This document shows positions 30,683 to 40,002 of a stretch of DNA of 64,000 nt, piece after piece. Where the stretch lies: positions 5,903 through 69,902 of the forward strand of contig JASJEI010000005.1 of the NCBI GenBank assembly GCA_030064795.1, in the 5' to 3' direction. A program made the translations under genes and the position numbers. This stretch comes from Pleurocapsa sp. MO_226.B13. Its GTDB lineage: Bacteria > Cyanobacteriota > Cyanobacteriia > Cyanobacteriales > Xenococcaceae. The notes under the pieces are model-generated. The model was not told where the DNA came from. It did no database searches and saw only the letters and a program-made list of their open reading frames with translations. Within the stretch, counting starts at the first letter, position 1. Every line of letters starts with the position of its first letter.

Positions 30683-31819
30683 TTATCGGCTATAAGCAAC
30701 AACAGTACCTGTCAGCCACAATACCAAGGATAAGATATGCACGGGTAAAAATAACCATAGATTGAGTCCCATCCACTTACCTTCATGAATATCTTCTAAC
30801 CAATCGGTACGGCGAGTAGCCACTTGTAAGACCTCTCCAGTAGAGGAATCGATTTGGAATTCCTGACGGTTTTCCGCACGAATGGTTGTAATGCCTTTAT
30901 CTGGATAAACATAAAGTCGCCAGACATCTTCCCAGTCTCGAACACCATGTTCGGGAAATTGTCGAGCCGTTTCCAATACCTGGGCAAATTCTCTTTGAGG
31001 TACTGTTCCCTCTCTCTGCTGTTGAACGGGCATCACCCAAGGCACTTCATACCGCACTTGCAATAACAGCCCACTGCTAATGACAAAAGCCCAGGGAATA
31101 ATTACAATCCAGCCCAGCCAGTAATGATAATTTAACATCCAAGATTTGAGACGCAAACGCCAGGGTCGCCCATCCTTTTTTTTCAAGGGCAGAGCCTTGG
31201 AGTCTTCAACAACTGGCGTATTCTTGGGAGGATCTAATTTATCGGTTTTTCCTTGAAGCATTCGCCACAGAGGGAGGGATTTAAGACGAGCTGGCAACAT
31301 CTTGATATTGAGATAAAGTCCAGTAAGAAAAATAGCTAAAAAGCCTAATTTAACGGGCAAACCCAACCACAACCGAGCATTCCAGGCTGAAAAATCGTGC
31401 ATCTTGACAACGAAGTCATTGCGTCGTTGTGCGGTTTGTAAAACGTCTCCGTTACTTGCATCTACCTGGGTTTCGAGTCCAGCATGGTTACGAACTTTAA
31501 TAATGCCTTTTTTGGGACGCAGATCTAACAATTTGATGTCTGACCAATCGCTTACCTGCATTTCTGGAATAGTCTTTACCCGATCTAAAACCTGCTCTAA
31601 GGCAATTGTTGGTTGGTACTTTTGACTCCCCTTGAGGGTAGGGGGCTGAATCCAATCAACGGGTTTTCTAAGCTGTAAAAAAATTCCCGTGAGAATCACC
31701 AAAAGCATTGGTAAGGAGATGGCGAGTGCAAGCCAACGATGAATTTTACGGTTTTGACGTACAGCACTTTTCTTGGAAAGTTTAGGACGGGAAATGGATA
31801 CTGGAGATCTTAAAGACAT
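30683..31819 (-). CDS. PepSY-associated membrane protein
   Basis: The 378-residue protein has four hydrophobic segments, near residues 28-48, 146-166, 235-255 and 355-375. Two PepSY-like soluble domains lie between them; each has the pattern VRNHAG or IRAENR followed by ASNGDVLQ or SSTGEVLQ, and a His-Asp or His-Glu motif near the next helix. Such proteins (iron-uptake reductase-like or PepSY-TM) often accompany ferric siderophore uptake, but no receptor is adjacent here. The ATG at 31819 is the natural start. Confidence 0.82.
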   Translation of the reverse strand: MSLRSPVSISRPKLSKKSAVRQNRKIHRWLALAISLPMLLVILTGIFLQLRKPVDWIQPPTLKGSQKYQPTIALEQVLDRVKTIPEMQVSDWSDIKLLDLRPKKGIIKVRNHAGLETQVDASNGDVLQTAQRRNDFVVKMHDFSAWNARLWLGLPVKLGFLAIFLTGLYLNIKMLPARLKSLPLWRMLQGKTDKLDPPKNTPVVEDSKALPLKKKDGRPWRLRLKSWMLNYHYWLGWIVIIPWAFVISSGLLLQVRYEVPWVMPVQQQREGTVPQREFAQVLETARQFPEHGVRDWEDVWRLYVYPDKGITTIRAENRQEFQIDSSTGEVLQVATRRTDWLEDIHEGKWMGLNLWLFLPVHILSLVLWLTGTVVAYSR

Positions 31820-32265
31820 AATTGGGTTCTATTACCAAGAACAATAAGGACGGATCAAAAGGACGGAATATTATCAACAACTCAAGCCAAGTTAAATCAA
31901 TTGAATCAATTGAATCAACGGAAAAGATCTTCCAGGTATTGGAAGTTGATTTTAAAAAGATTTGGCTAGTTGACGAATCGACAAGTGACTTAGCGTCCTC
32001 AACTGTAAAAAAATTTATTTTTTTTAATTACTAGTAATAATACTTATTTTTCTCTTAAAAGTAAAGAAAAAATATTATTTTGTTTCTCAGTAAATTGAAG
32101 ACAAGAGACAAGAATTTTTAACAATCAGTCGTGTATTTAGGTATACAGAAACTCAGTGCTGCTGATTTTACAATAAGTTTTCCGTTTATTTTAATCGTCA
32201 AAATTATTGAGCTATTGCTAGGAATCTACTGACATTTACAGAAATTTCACATAACTTGCTATTGA
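31820..32265. other. Intergenic region upstream of the PepSY gene
   Basis: This AT-rich 446-bp stretch contains a small tandem repeat of TCAATTGAA near 31900. An open frame at 31822-32034 is low in complexity and is spanned by that repeat, so I do not count it as a gene. Nothing else is visible. Confidence 0.4.
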
Positions 32266-33513
32266 TTAGTTACTTACTAATACTTCCAAATAGTTCGCGA
32301 TCGCCTTAGCTATCTCTTGTTTTCCTACTACTTTTTTGGGTTGCTCTTCTTTAGTTACTAAATAAGCCACCTGCGCGCCTGTTTGTTGGTGTTCTTCACC
32401 GCGATTTGCCACGACCATTTGATAACCTTGTTGTAATCTATTGTTAGCAATAGTAATTAATTCTTCGTGGGAAATGTTTTCTTGATATTTAAAAGTAATC
32501 ATTGCCAAACTGGGAAATTTAGCTTTTACCTCCTTAATTACTTTTAGAGTAGGAATTAAATCAATTTTAGATAAAGCACCACTGGGTATTTTGCCAGGAA
32601 ATACTCGCTCTGGTTGATAGTCAGCAACCGCAGCCGAGAAAATACCATAACTATATTGATGCTGCTGTAATTCTGCGATGACTTCAGTTAAATATTCATC
32701 GTAGGTAGTGACAATCTGGTGGGGAAGATAGCTAGGGGGAGAATAACTACCTTGTCCGTGAATTAGTTTGACTTTTGCCGATCGCAGATACAATTCTTCC
32801 GCGATACAAGCACCCAATCTACCTGTAAAGCGATTGGTTAGACGACGTATATTATCAAGAGGTACGGGTGTTGGGCCTCCAGTAACTAAAATTGGGATTC
32901 CCTTCAGGGAAGACGAACTAACCGCACGACATACAGCCACGGCGATCGCTTTTTCATCTGGGAGATTGTTTTTACCGTTTGCCACCTTGGGGGGAACGAT
33001 CTTTACACCTAAGCGATCTAACTCCTGTAGAGATTGAGTCAAAATTGTATTATGTAAGCTACCATGCATGGTAGGAGCGATTAAAATTTGGGTTTTGCCC
33101 CGTTCCATTCTGCCAAGAGCCGAACCCAATGTCGAGGTAATTACCCCATCCGCCAGACCAAAACGCATCTTATTAATAGTGTTGTAAGTTGCAGGTGCAA
33201 CTAGATAAGCAGCAAAAGGATGTTCGTCGCTAAGATGTTCTGCATTTGCCGTTAATTTGGTTACCACCGTATTAGTAGTACTCCACTCCAAAGCATCGAT
33301 GGTAGTGTATCTCAAAGCTTCCTGGGAAACAAAAGCGACTACCTCAGCACCCTGACGGCGCAGAGTACGGGCAATTAAAGGAGCTTTGATGGCTGCAATG
33401 CTACCTGTTACCAGTAAAGCAATGCGTTTATTTAATAGATGATTTGATTCTAGCTCAACTTGGCGATCGCCAAGGTCTGATTCGGGTGGTGGTTGAAAAT
33501 CCCAATCTTTCAT
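32266..33513 (-). CDS. CoaBC-like flavoprotein / phosphopantothenate-cysteine ligase, atypical
   Basis: The protein of about 415 residues has an N-terminal flavoprotein domain of the CoaC/Dfp type (LLVTGSIAAIKAPLIARTLRRQGAEV, LVAPATYNTINKM) and a C-terminal CoaB-like domain (PILVTGGPTPVPLDNIRRLTN, AAVADYQP, KIDLIPTLKVI). Canonical CoaBC makes 4'-phosphopantetheine by ligation and decarboxylation. Here the usual PxMN motif with its catalytic Asn reads APTMHGSLHN, so a His takes that place. CoaB signature parts look intact. It may be a divergent CoaBC or a paralogue with another role. I chose the ATG at 33513 over one at 33549. Confidence 0.78.
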   Translation of the reverse strand: MKDWDFQPPPESDLGDRQVELESNHLLNKRIALLVTGSIAAIKAPLIARTLRRQGAEVVAFVSQEALRYTTIDALEWSTTNTVVTKLTANAEHLSDEHPFAAYLVAPATYNTINKMRFGLADGVITSTLGSALGRMERGKTQILIAPTMHGSLHNTILTQSLQELDRLGVKIVPPKVANGKNNLPDEKAIAVAVCRAVSSSSLKGIPILVTGGPTPVPLDNIRRLTNRFTGRLGACIAEELYLRSAKVKLIHGQGSYSPPSYLPHQIVTTYDEYLTEVIAELQQHQYSYGIFSAAVADYQPERVFPGKIPSGALSKIDLIPTLKVIKEVKAKFPSLAMITFKYQENISHEELITIANNRLQQGYQMVVANRGEEHQQTGAQVAYLVTKEEQPKKVVGKQEIAKAIANYLEVLVSN

Positions 33514-33642
33514 GCGTATATATTTCTCGATAGTCAAATAATTTAGCAATTATCAAGATCTGTAACATAAATTTATCTTTCTGGTCTTCGTTCTGAAAAA
33601 AATTAGGTTAAATTTAGAGTTGTCTTTTTAGGGAGCGAGAAA

Positions 33643-33909
33643 GTGAATTTTACACCGTCTACGCGCAACGTTAATTCAGCTAAAACCAAAGAGTCCGGTA
33701 TGATATTTTTCGATCCTACTTTAATCAAAGCAGCTAGGAATATTTATCGTAATTATTGCAGTTTAAATATGTCAGCAGATCTCAAGCCAATGGGAGTAGT
33801 AATTAATCGAGATAGTCACCGAGGACAACTAGCATTTAAACCCAAGCCAATATTATTACCTAGAGAATGTTTTATTCCGCTCAAGCAAATTGAAGCCGAA
33901 ACCTATTAA
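33643..33909 (+). CDS. Small conserved-looking hypothetical protein
   Basis: The 88-residue product starts at a GTG preceded by GGGAG at a good distance. It has no membrane segment or motif that I recognise; its second half is basic and Pro-containing (FKPKPILLPRECFIPL). It lies 52 bp upstream of pilD on the same strand, so the two may be co-transcribed. Confidence 0.6.
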   Translation: MNFTPSTRNVNSAKTKESGMIFFDPTLIKAARNIYRNYCSLNMSADLKPMGVVINRDSHRGQLAFKPKPILLPRECFIPLKQIEAETY

Positions 33910-33961
33910 AACTATTATCTCCACTTATTTCTACATATCTATTTAAATTAAAAGCTAAATT

Positions 33962-34777
33962 ATGGATACGCTGTTAACAGCACTTGCCTTTATTTTTGCC
34001 TTTATTTTTGGTGCTTGTATCGGTAGTTTCTTAAATGTCGTCGTCTATCGTATTCCCGCAGGCTTATCTCTAATTCATCCTCCTTCTCGTTGTCCTCAAT
34101 GTCTACATTCTCTGGGAATCACAGAAAACGTACCTGTATTTGGTTGGTTGTGGTTGAGGGGGCGTTGTCGCTGGTGCCAAACTAAAATCTCAAGTCGCTA
34201 TCCTACGGTAGAAGCGATTACGGGATTGATGTTTGTTTTGGTTTTTTGGCGGTTTAGCTACAGTCTGGAAACTATCGGCTATTGTGCTTTTTTGTCCTGG
34301 TTGTTGTCATTATCTTTGATCGATTTGGACACCATGACTTTACCTTCTCCTCTAACTAAATCAGGCTTGGTTTTAGGGTTAGTATTTCAAACTGTTTTAG
34401 GTTGGCAACTAGGACAAGGACAGGGCATAGCAAATCAATTGATGTTTGGTATTGGTGGCGCAGTCTTGGGCATCTGGTTATTGGAAATAATCGCGCTACT
34501 CGGTTTAATTATGCTGGGACAACAAGCAATGGGAGATGCTGACGGCAAGTTAATGGCTACCATCGGGGCCTGGATCGGCTGGAAATATGTCTTGGTATCG
34601 AGCTTTGTCGCCTGTGGTGTTGGTGCAGTTATTGGCGGTGGCGCGATCGCTCTAGGTTTGATTGGTAAAAAGCAACCAATACCTTTTGGCCCTTTTTTAG
34701 CCTTGGGCGGGGCATTGAGTCTGTTTTTCGGGGAGGCGATTATTAATGCTTATCTCAATACTTTTTTTAATTTCTAA
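33962..34777 (+). CDS. pilD: Prepilin leader peptidase/N-methyltransferase PilD
   Basis: The 271-residue membrane protein has the N-terminal domain with paired Cys motifs (CPQC and CRWC) and the aspartic protease residues in LIDLDTMTLPSP and in the GxGD-type motif MGDADGK. It cuts the leader of type IV pilins and methylates the new N-terminus. It serves the PilBTC machine encoded at 11-15.6 kb but is not linked to it. About seven membrane helices are visible. Confidence 0.95.
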   Translation: MDTLLTALAFIFAFIFGACIGSFLNVVVYRIPAGLSLIHPPSRCPQCLHSLGITENVPVFGWLWLRGRCRWCQTKISSRYPTVEAITGLMFVLVFWRFSYSLETIGYCAFLSWLLSLSLIDLDTMTLPSPLTKSGLVLGLVFQTVLGWQLGQGQGIANQLMFGIGGAVLGIWLLEIIALLGLIMLGQQAMGDADGKLMATIGAWIGWKYVLVSSFVACGVGAVIGGGAIALGLIGKKQPIPFGPFLALGGALSLFFGEAIINAYLNTFFNF

Positions 34778-34991
34778 CTTTTAGTGGATGATTTTATCTG
34801 CAATAAAAACTAGAAAAATTGTCAAATTGTCTGCAAAATACTCAAGATTTTAATCTGGGTAGTTCTCAATTATTCAGATAAATAACCAATAATAAGTGAA
34901 ATCAGACAAATAATACCGAGGAGAGCAATATGTCTGTTAATATTTAAATTATAATCGGGGATTAATTGTTTACGTAATTAAATCGCTCAAA

Positions 34992-36512
34992 ATGGTGGAA
35001 AGCTTATCTAAGCGTATTGCTTCATCTCTGGAAGTAGATCGCGTCTCTTGCTATCAGAAATTGCTCGATCGCATTCGAGACTTGGCTTGGATAATGGATA
35101 CCGCAGGACGAATACATCTAGGCAACAATTCTTGGCAAAACTATACTGGAGTGAGAAGATCTCCCTCTAAAACCTATTTTCTGTGGGATTTAATTGAGCC
35201 AGAACAAAAAGCCAAAATCCAACAGCTATGGCTGAATTGCGATCGAGAAAGCGATGTTTGGGAACACCAACTAAGGCTCAAAAATCTGGCAGGTAACTAT
35301 ACTTTATTTAATTTAGAAATAGAACGATTAACAGCAGCAGATAACCACTGCTCTTGGTTAATTTGTACTGCAACTTCCGCAGCAGATAAGGTTGCCGATG
35401 AATTAGCTAGGGAATATGGGTTGGCATCTGGGGACCAAAACTATAAACAAAAAGAGCTAAACCTAATTCGCAATGCCGAGTTTATCCGTCGCATTTTAGA
35501 AAGCAGTCAAGATTGTATCAAAGTTTTGGATCTCCAAGGTCGGCTACTCTACATGAACGGTCGCGGGCAAGATCTGATGGAGATTGATAACTTTGCCCAA
35601 GTACAATACGAACCCTAGCTGAATTTTTGGCAGGATTGCGATCGCCAAGCAGCCCAAATAGCTTTTGCCACAGCCCGTGCGGGAGGTGTAGGCAGATTTG
35701 ACGGTTATTGTGCCACGGCAAAAGGAACACCTAAATGGTGGGAAGTAGTGGTTACGCCGATGTTGGGCAAAGACGATCGAGTACAAGAGATCTTATCCGT
35801 TTCTCGCGATCTTACCGCTAGGAAGATTGCCGAAGAAGCCTTAAAAGAACGCAATCAAGAACTAGATCGATTTACCTATAGTGTTAGTCACGATCTCAAA
35901 GCACCGTTGCGAGGAATCTCCAATTTATCAGAAATGATTGTCGAAGATCTTCAGGGACAGATTCCCCCAGACAATCAACATCAACTAGATCTTTTGCAGC
36001 AAAGAGTACTGAGAATGAATGCTTTGATTGACGGTTTGCTCAAGTACTCGCGAATTGGCAGATAAACACTCGCTACCGAGTCGGTCGATCTAGGAGAATT
36101 GCTTCGGGAGATAATTGATTTTCTGGATCCGCCAAAAGGTTTCAAAATTACTGGTATTCTCCCCCTGCCAACTTTAGTCACTAAGAAACTTTTATTGAGT
36201 CAAGTTTTAACTAATTTAATCGGTAATGCGATTAAACACCACGATCGCGACAGAGGACAAATAGATTTAACGGTTAAAGATTGCGGTCGGTATTATCAAT
36301 TGGCGATCGCCGACGATGGACCGGGAATTCCCGAAGCAGATCGAGAACGTATTTTTGAAATGTTTGAAACTTTAAAAAATAAAACCTCCACTACCAATAC
36401 GGGTATCGGTTTAGCATTAGTCAAAAAGATTGTTTTGGGGGAAGGAGGAGAATTGTGGCTGGATAGTAAGGGCGATCGAGGATGTAAGTTTTGCTTTAGC
36501 TGGAAGAAATAG
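34992..36512 (+). pseudogene. PAS-type sensor histidine kinase broken by two in-frame stops
   Basis: One reading frame runs from the ATG at 34992 to the TAA at 36512 and stays open apart from TAG at 35616-35618 and TAA at 36063-36065. The product has two PAS-like regions (the second ending AKGTPKWWEVVVTPM), a HisKA motif (FTYSVSHDLKAPLRGI) and an HATPase domain (GNAIKHHD, DDGPGIPE, GIGLALVKK). Homology continues across both stops: EP-stop-LNFWQ and SRIGR-stop-TLATESVDL. Each stop is one base from a sense codon (CAG or TGG; CAA). A recent pseudogene is likeliest; a 5' part could still make a PAS protein. Confidence 0.85.
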
Positions 36513-36518
36513 AAATAA

Positions 36519-36546
36519 TAAAAAGAGGGACTTGGATAAATCCCTC
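36519..36546 (-). terminator. Intrinsic terminator of the GST gene
   Basis: On the minus strand a GAGGGA/TCCCTC stem with a 10-nt loop is followed by CTTTTTATT. It lies 35 bp after the GST stop, in the convergent gap with the broken sensor kinase gene. Confidence 0.7.
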
Positions 36547-36580
36547 ATGAGATTATTTCAATTAATAATGCTCGAAATAG

Positions 36581-37378
36581 CTATTCGATATCAATTGAAG
36601 TAGGTGCCGAACCAGTTCCAGTACTGGTAGGAATACTAGAACCTTGACGAAAATCGTTATAAAGGCGATCGCGCCAGGCAAAAAATGGCTCAAAAGTAAT
36701 ATTATCCGCAAGTCCTGGAATACCTTTGCCTTTTAAGGGGTCGGGAATATCGAGATAAGTACCTGCGGGAAATTTTAACAAGATACTCAATCCTGCTACT
36801 GCTAGATCGGCTAGAGTAGGTGTATCGCCAGTCAGGTAAGGTTGATTTTGCAGAATTAGACATAAAGCTTCTAAGTCTTGAGTAAGTCTTTTTTTAGCTT
36901 CCTTGACTGCATCGCCACCAAAACCAACGCCAGTACCTAGAGCATCTAATAATTCTCCTGGGATTGCTCCTACAGCTGTCTTGACCAGATCTGGAGTGTT
37001 AGCTGGCAATACGGAAGTCCGAAAGTTTTGATTTTGATTTAATGCCCCAATAAAAGCTTTGCGACCCTGTAAACCGATCGAAGCATCCGCCCATTCTTCG
37101 ATCAGCAAACATTGTCCCTTAGCCAAAGAATCCGTTGGGACGATCGGGCGTTCGGGATATTTGCGTTCTAGGTATAAAGCAATTTCTGTAGAGTCAGAAA
37201 CATAGGTACTGCCATCTTTCAGGACTGGCACTTGACGACTGCCAGATTTTTGCATTAATTCAATTTGTCCTACCCCTGGAGTGACTTCAATTTTACGATA
37301 TTCTAGCTGTTTGTAATCTAGGATGAGGCGAACTTTTTCTGAATACTGAGACAACTCAAATTGATATAGTTCTAACAT
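36581..37378 (-). CDS. Glutathione S-transferase family protein
   Basis: The 265-residue protein has an N-terminal thioredoxin-fold GST domain (MLELYQFELSQYSEKVRLIL; SGSRQVPVLKDG; DSTEIALYLE) and an all-helical C-terminal domain with TLADLAVAGL. The Ser at the SQYSEK position could be the activating residue. The C-terminus is a short low-complexity Ser/Thr tail. It probably conjugates or reduces electrophiles with glutathione. A terminator lies downstream. Confidence 0.88.
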   Translation of the reverse strand: MLELYQFELSQYSEKVRLILDYKQLEYRKIEVTPGVGQIELMQKSGSRQVPVLKDGSTYVSDSTEIALYLERKYPERPIVPTDSLAKGQCLLIEEWADASIGLQGRKAFIGALNQNQNFRTSVLPANTPDLVKTAVGAIPGELLDALGTGVGFGGDAVKEAKKRLTQDLEALCLILQNQPYLTGDTPTLADLAVAGLSILLKFPAGTYLDIPDPLKGKGIPGLADNITFEPFFAWRDRLYNDFRQGSSIPTSTGTGSAPTSIDIE

Positions 37379-37828
37379 TAATACTCCTTGTTATCGGATC
37401 GACGGGACGATGCAATTGTTAATCTATCTCTTTTACAGACTAAAAAACATCAGTCTCCAGTCTATAGATGTTGCTAGATGCTGGGGCAAAATCCCCTAGA
37501 TATCTTTAGGTGACTTACCGATGCTAAAAGGGGATAGCCTTCCTACTTCGACGATACTTGAGGCGAACACATTGCGATCGCTATGTCCCTTTTCCTAGGT
37601 ATCACCCTAGTACTCTGTCAACAATTAATTGATGGGTTGGGGTCTATATCAGACCATTTCTCCTTAAAGTTGCACTGAATATTTTGAGTTTGGATCTCAC
37701 GCAAAGACGTTTATCCTCAAAGCGACGAGGACAAGTGCCCGTCGCATTGGGTGTTTATACCCGTCGCATTGGGTACAAAGAAGTTAAATTTTAGAAGAGT
37801 GCATTGTTTTAGATACTATTGCTATTTG
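37379..37828. repeat. Intergenic region with a CCCGTCGCATTGGGT direct repeat
   Basis: The 450-bp spacer has two exact copies of CCCGTCGCATTGGGT at 37738-37752 and 37760-37774, a 22-bp period. It lies at the end of the truncated FecCD permease and may be debris from the same rearrangement. The left part, near GST, should hold the GST promoter. No gene is visible. Confidence 0.6.
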
Positions 37829-38589
37829 TTACTCAAAACCTTCCGATCGCCTCTTAATCTTCCACCGAATCAGATAGATAAAAAATGGCGCACCAATCAA
37901 GGGCATTACCAAACCTACAGGTAATTCGCTAGGTTGAATTATCAATCGACCGCCAAGATCGCAATCAGCATCATAATCGCTCCTAAAATTGCCGAATATG
38001 GCAAAATCCAACGATAGTCAACGCCCACTATGAAACGAACTATGTGGGGAATAATTAAACCGACAAAGCCAATTGGTCCTGCGATCGCTACACTCGCTCC
38101 TGCTAGTAAAATAATGGTAATTGCCGCCAGGATTTTAATTAATGCCGTAGATTGTCCCAAACTTCTAGCGGTATCTTCCCCCAAACTGAGGATGGTAATT
38201 TGTCTGCTGAGAGCGATCGCACTTATTAACCCAATACAGATATAAGGTAATACTTGTAGCAGTAGGTTGAGATCTCTTCCTGCTACCGAACCCGCCAGCC
38301 AAAACCGAATTTCTTCAAGGGTGCGTTGACTGAGAATCAGAATACCACTAGTAATTGATGAGATAAATGCGGTAAGTGCTGCACCAGCTATGGTTAAGTT
38401 AAACGGTGTCAATCCCCCACGACCGAGAGAACCCAAAAAATATACGGCGATCGCGCTAGTAGCTGCCCCCGCAAAAGCATACCAGGTATAGATACTTAAC
38501 GAACTGCTCCCAAAGATAAACGTTCCCACTACGACGGCAAAAGCTGCACCCGCATTAACCCCTAAAATACCTGGAGATGCCAAGCTCAC
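37829..38589 (-). pseudogene. Truncated, frameshifted FecCD-type siderophore permease
   Basis: The translation matches the BtuC/FecCD permease family from [15 protein letters not shown] onward (usually about 80 residues into the protein), with GEDTARSLG and [16 protein letters not shown] intact. The first 80 or so residues are missing. A one-base deletion near 37958-37964 shifts the frame, and the C-terminus ([18 protein letters not shown]...) continues in another frame to 37829. The upstream break abuts an IS4-type transposase remnant, which suggests IS insertion cut the gene. It is probably not functional. An AraC-type gene beyond may once have regulated it. Confidence 0.88.
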
Positions 38590-39015
38590 AAGGGTAGTTT
38601 TTTTTACAATCTAGGAAGAATTGGCAAAAGCTAAATCGTTAAAATGACTGAAGGGTAAAGGAAACAAGCGACCAAAAGTGAGAGATTCACCTTTGAGTAA
38701 TTGCGCTACTACAGTTAACAAACCATTAAGAAAACAAGAAAGAGTCGGAGTGGATTGGGAAGAAGAAGAGCGATCGCTAATTAGAGATTCACGATCGCAA
38801 ACCTCTTGTTCGCCACCAAGAGTGACCATCCACAGCTCACGCTACAGAGATAGCTAGCCAATGACCTTCGGCTCTTTCTTGTTTTCTGAGGCGAGTTTTC
38901 TGCCATCTCATACCATCACTTTTGGCATCTCTGTAAGAGCATTCGATTGCTAACAATCTGTTTCCAGTCTTTGAGTTGAAATATATTAACTTATTGCTAT
39001 TTTTGAAATAATATT
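38590..39015 (-). mobile_element. IS4-type transposase remnant
   Basis: The minus strand encodes an IS4-like catalytic C-terminal region, LLAIECSYRDAKSDGMRWQ and then RAEGHWLAI, with the conserved Ile-Glu and Arg-Asp-x-Lys pattern. A frameshift near 38850 moves the rest (LWMVTLGGEQE...) into another frame ending near 38611. The left boundary coincides with the break in the FecCD gene near 38590. N-terminal parts are absent, so the element is a dead fragment. I cannot name the IS. Confidence 0.72.
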
Positions 39016-39019
39016 GCTC

Positions 39020-39919
39020 TCAGCGAGAAAATTTTTTGGGTGTGACACCTACTAGGCGTTTGAAGTGCTTGGTAAAATTACTTTGATCGGAAAATCCAAC
39101 TTGTAGACCAATGTCAGCAATGCTTAGTTTCGTTGTTGATAAAAGTAATAACTTGGCTCTATCTATGCGACATTTAATCAGATATTGATAGGGTGTAATT
39201 CCTATAGATTTTTTAAATAGACGACAAAAATAAAAGCGACTCATGCCTATTTCAGTTGCCATGGCATCTAAGGATAAATCTTCAGCTGAGTGAGCCTGTA
39301 TATAATCAATTGCTCGTCGTAGTTTGGATGAGGATAGTCCTCCAGTATATTCTGAAAACACCGATCGCTTGGTTGCGTAGTGTTTTACCAAATGGGCAGA
39401 CAAAAATGTTAAGGCGGACTCGGCGTAAAAGCGACTGTTTGCAGGGTTGGTTTCTAATTCGGTTTTTAATGCTAAAACAATCTGATAGATTAAGGGGTCG
39501 TATCTCATAAAATGTACCATCAGTTCCAAATAATCTGGATCGATAGACTCATAAGCAGTTCGACACAGGTTTTGAGGATCGATATAACAATGGATAAATT
39601 CTGATTCTCCCATCCAGCCCACCTGATAAGAGCGATCGGCAGGGTAGACGTAAATTAGATTGTCTTTTAACGCTGATGAAGTTGTCCAACTTTTTCCCTC
39701 GGAAATTACCTCTAATTTTGCTGGATTTCTGGCTGAGATACTAATAATATGCTGAGAAATATAATGTTCTGGTATTTGCCAAGAGGACTGACGATAATGA
39801 GCCAGATGAATGCCATGCCAATTTGCTTTATAACTGGATAAAAGAGGAGCGCGAGCCAGAATCTGCGACATTGCTCCTTCCTGAAAAGGATTGACTTTTA
39901 TGGGCTTTTCTGGTGACAT
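39020..39919 (-). CDS. AraC-family transcriptional regulator
   Basis: The 299-residue protein has an N-terminal sensor region of about 180 residues and a C-terminal pair of helix-turn-helix motifs (AMATEIGMSRFYFCRLFKKSIGITPYQYL and IADIGLQVGFSDQSNFTKHFKRLVGVTPKKF fragments). In cyanobacteria such regulators often control siderophore uptake, which fits the broken FecCD permease nearby, but a betaine-type binding protein gene lies upstream on the same strand. The effector is unknown. The gene ends where the IS remnant begins. Confidence 0.9.
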   Translation of the reverse strand: MSPEKPIKVNPFQEGAMSQILARAPLLSSYKANWHGIHLAHYRQSSWQIPEHYISQHIISISARNPAKLEVISEGKSWTTSSALKDNLIYVYPADRSYQVGWMGESEFIHCYIDPQNLCRTAYESIDPDYLELMVHFMRYDPLIYQIVLALKTELETNPANSRFYAESALTFLSAHLVKHYATKRSVFSEYTGGLSSSKLRRAIDYIQAHSAEDLSLDAMATEIGMSRFYFCRLFKKSIGITPYQYLIKCRIDRAKLLLLSTTKLSIADIGLQVGFSDQSNFTKHFKRLVGVTPKKFSR

Positions 39920-40002
39920 GAGTTTTGTTGTTTAAGATTAACGGTTATCGGGGGCGATCGCGCTTTACTTGATTTTTTAGCTGCTTCTATCGGTTGGTCT
40001 GA

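Noticed and set aside
31822..32034. 70-codon frame upstream of the PepSY gene
   Set aside because: It spans a small tandem repeat, has low complexity and starts three bases from the opposite gene's start.
34992..36512. Possible programmed stop-codon readthrough or recoding
   Set aside because: Other genes in the window end normally at TAG and TAA and no recoding signal is visible, so a pseudogene is the simpler explanation.
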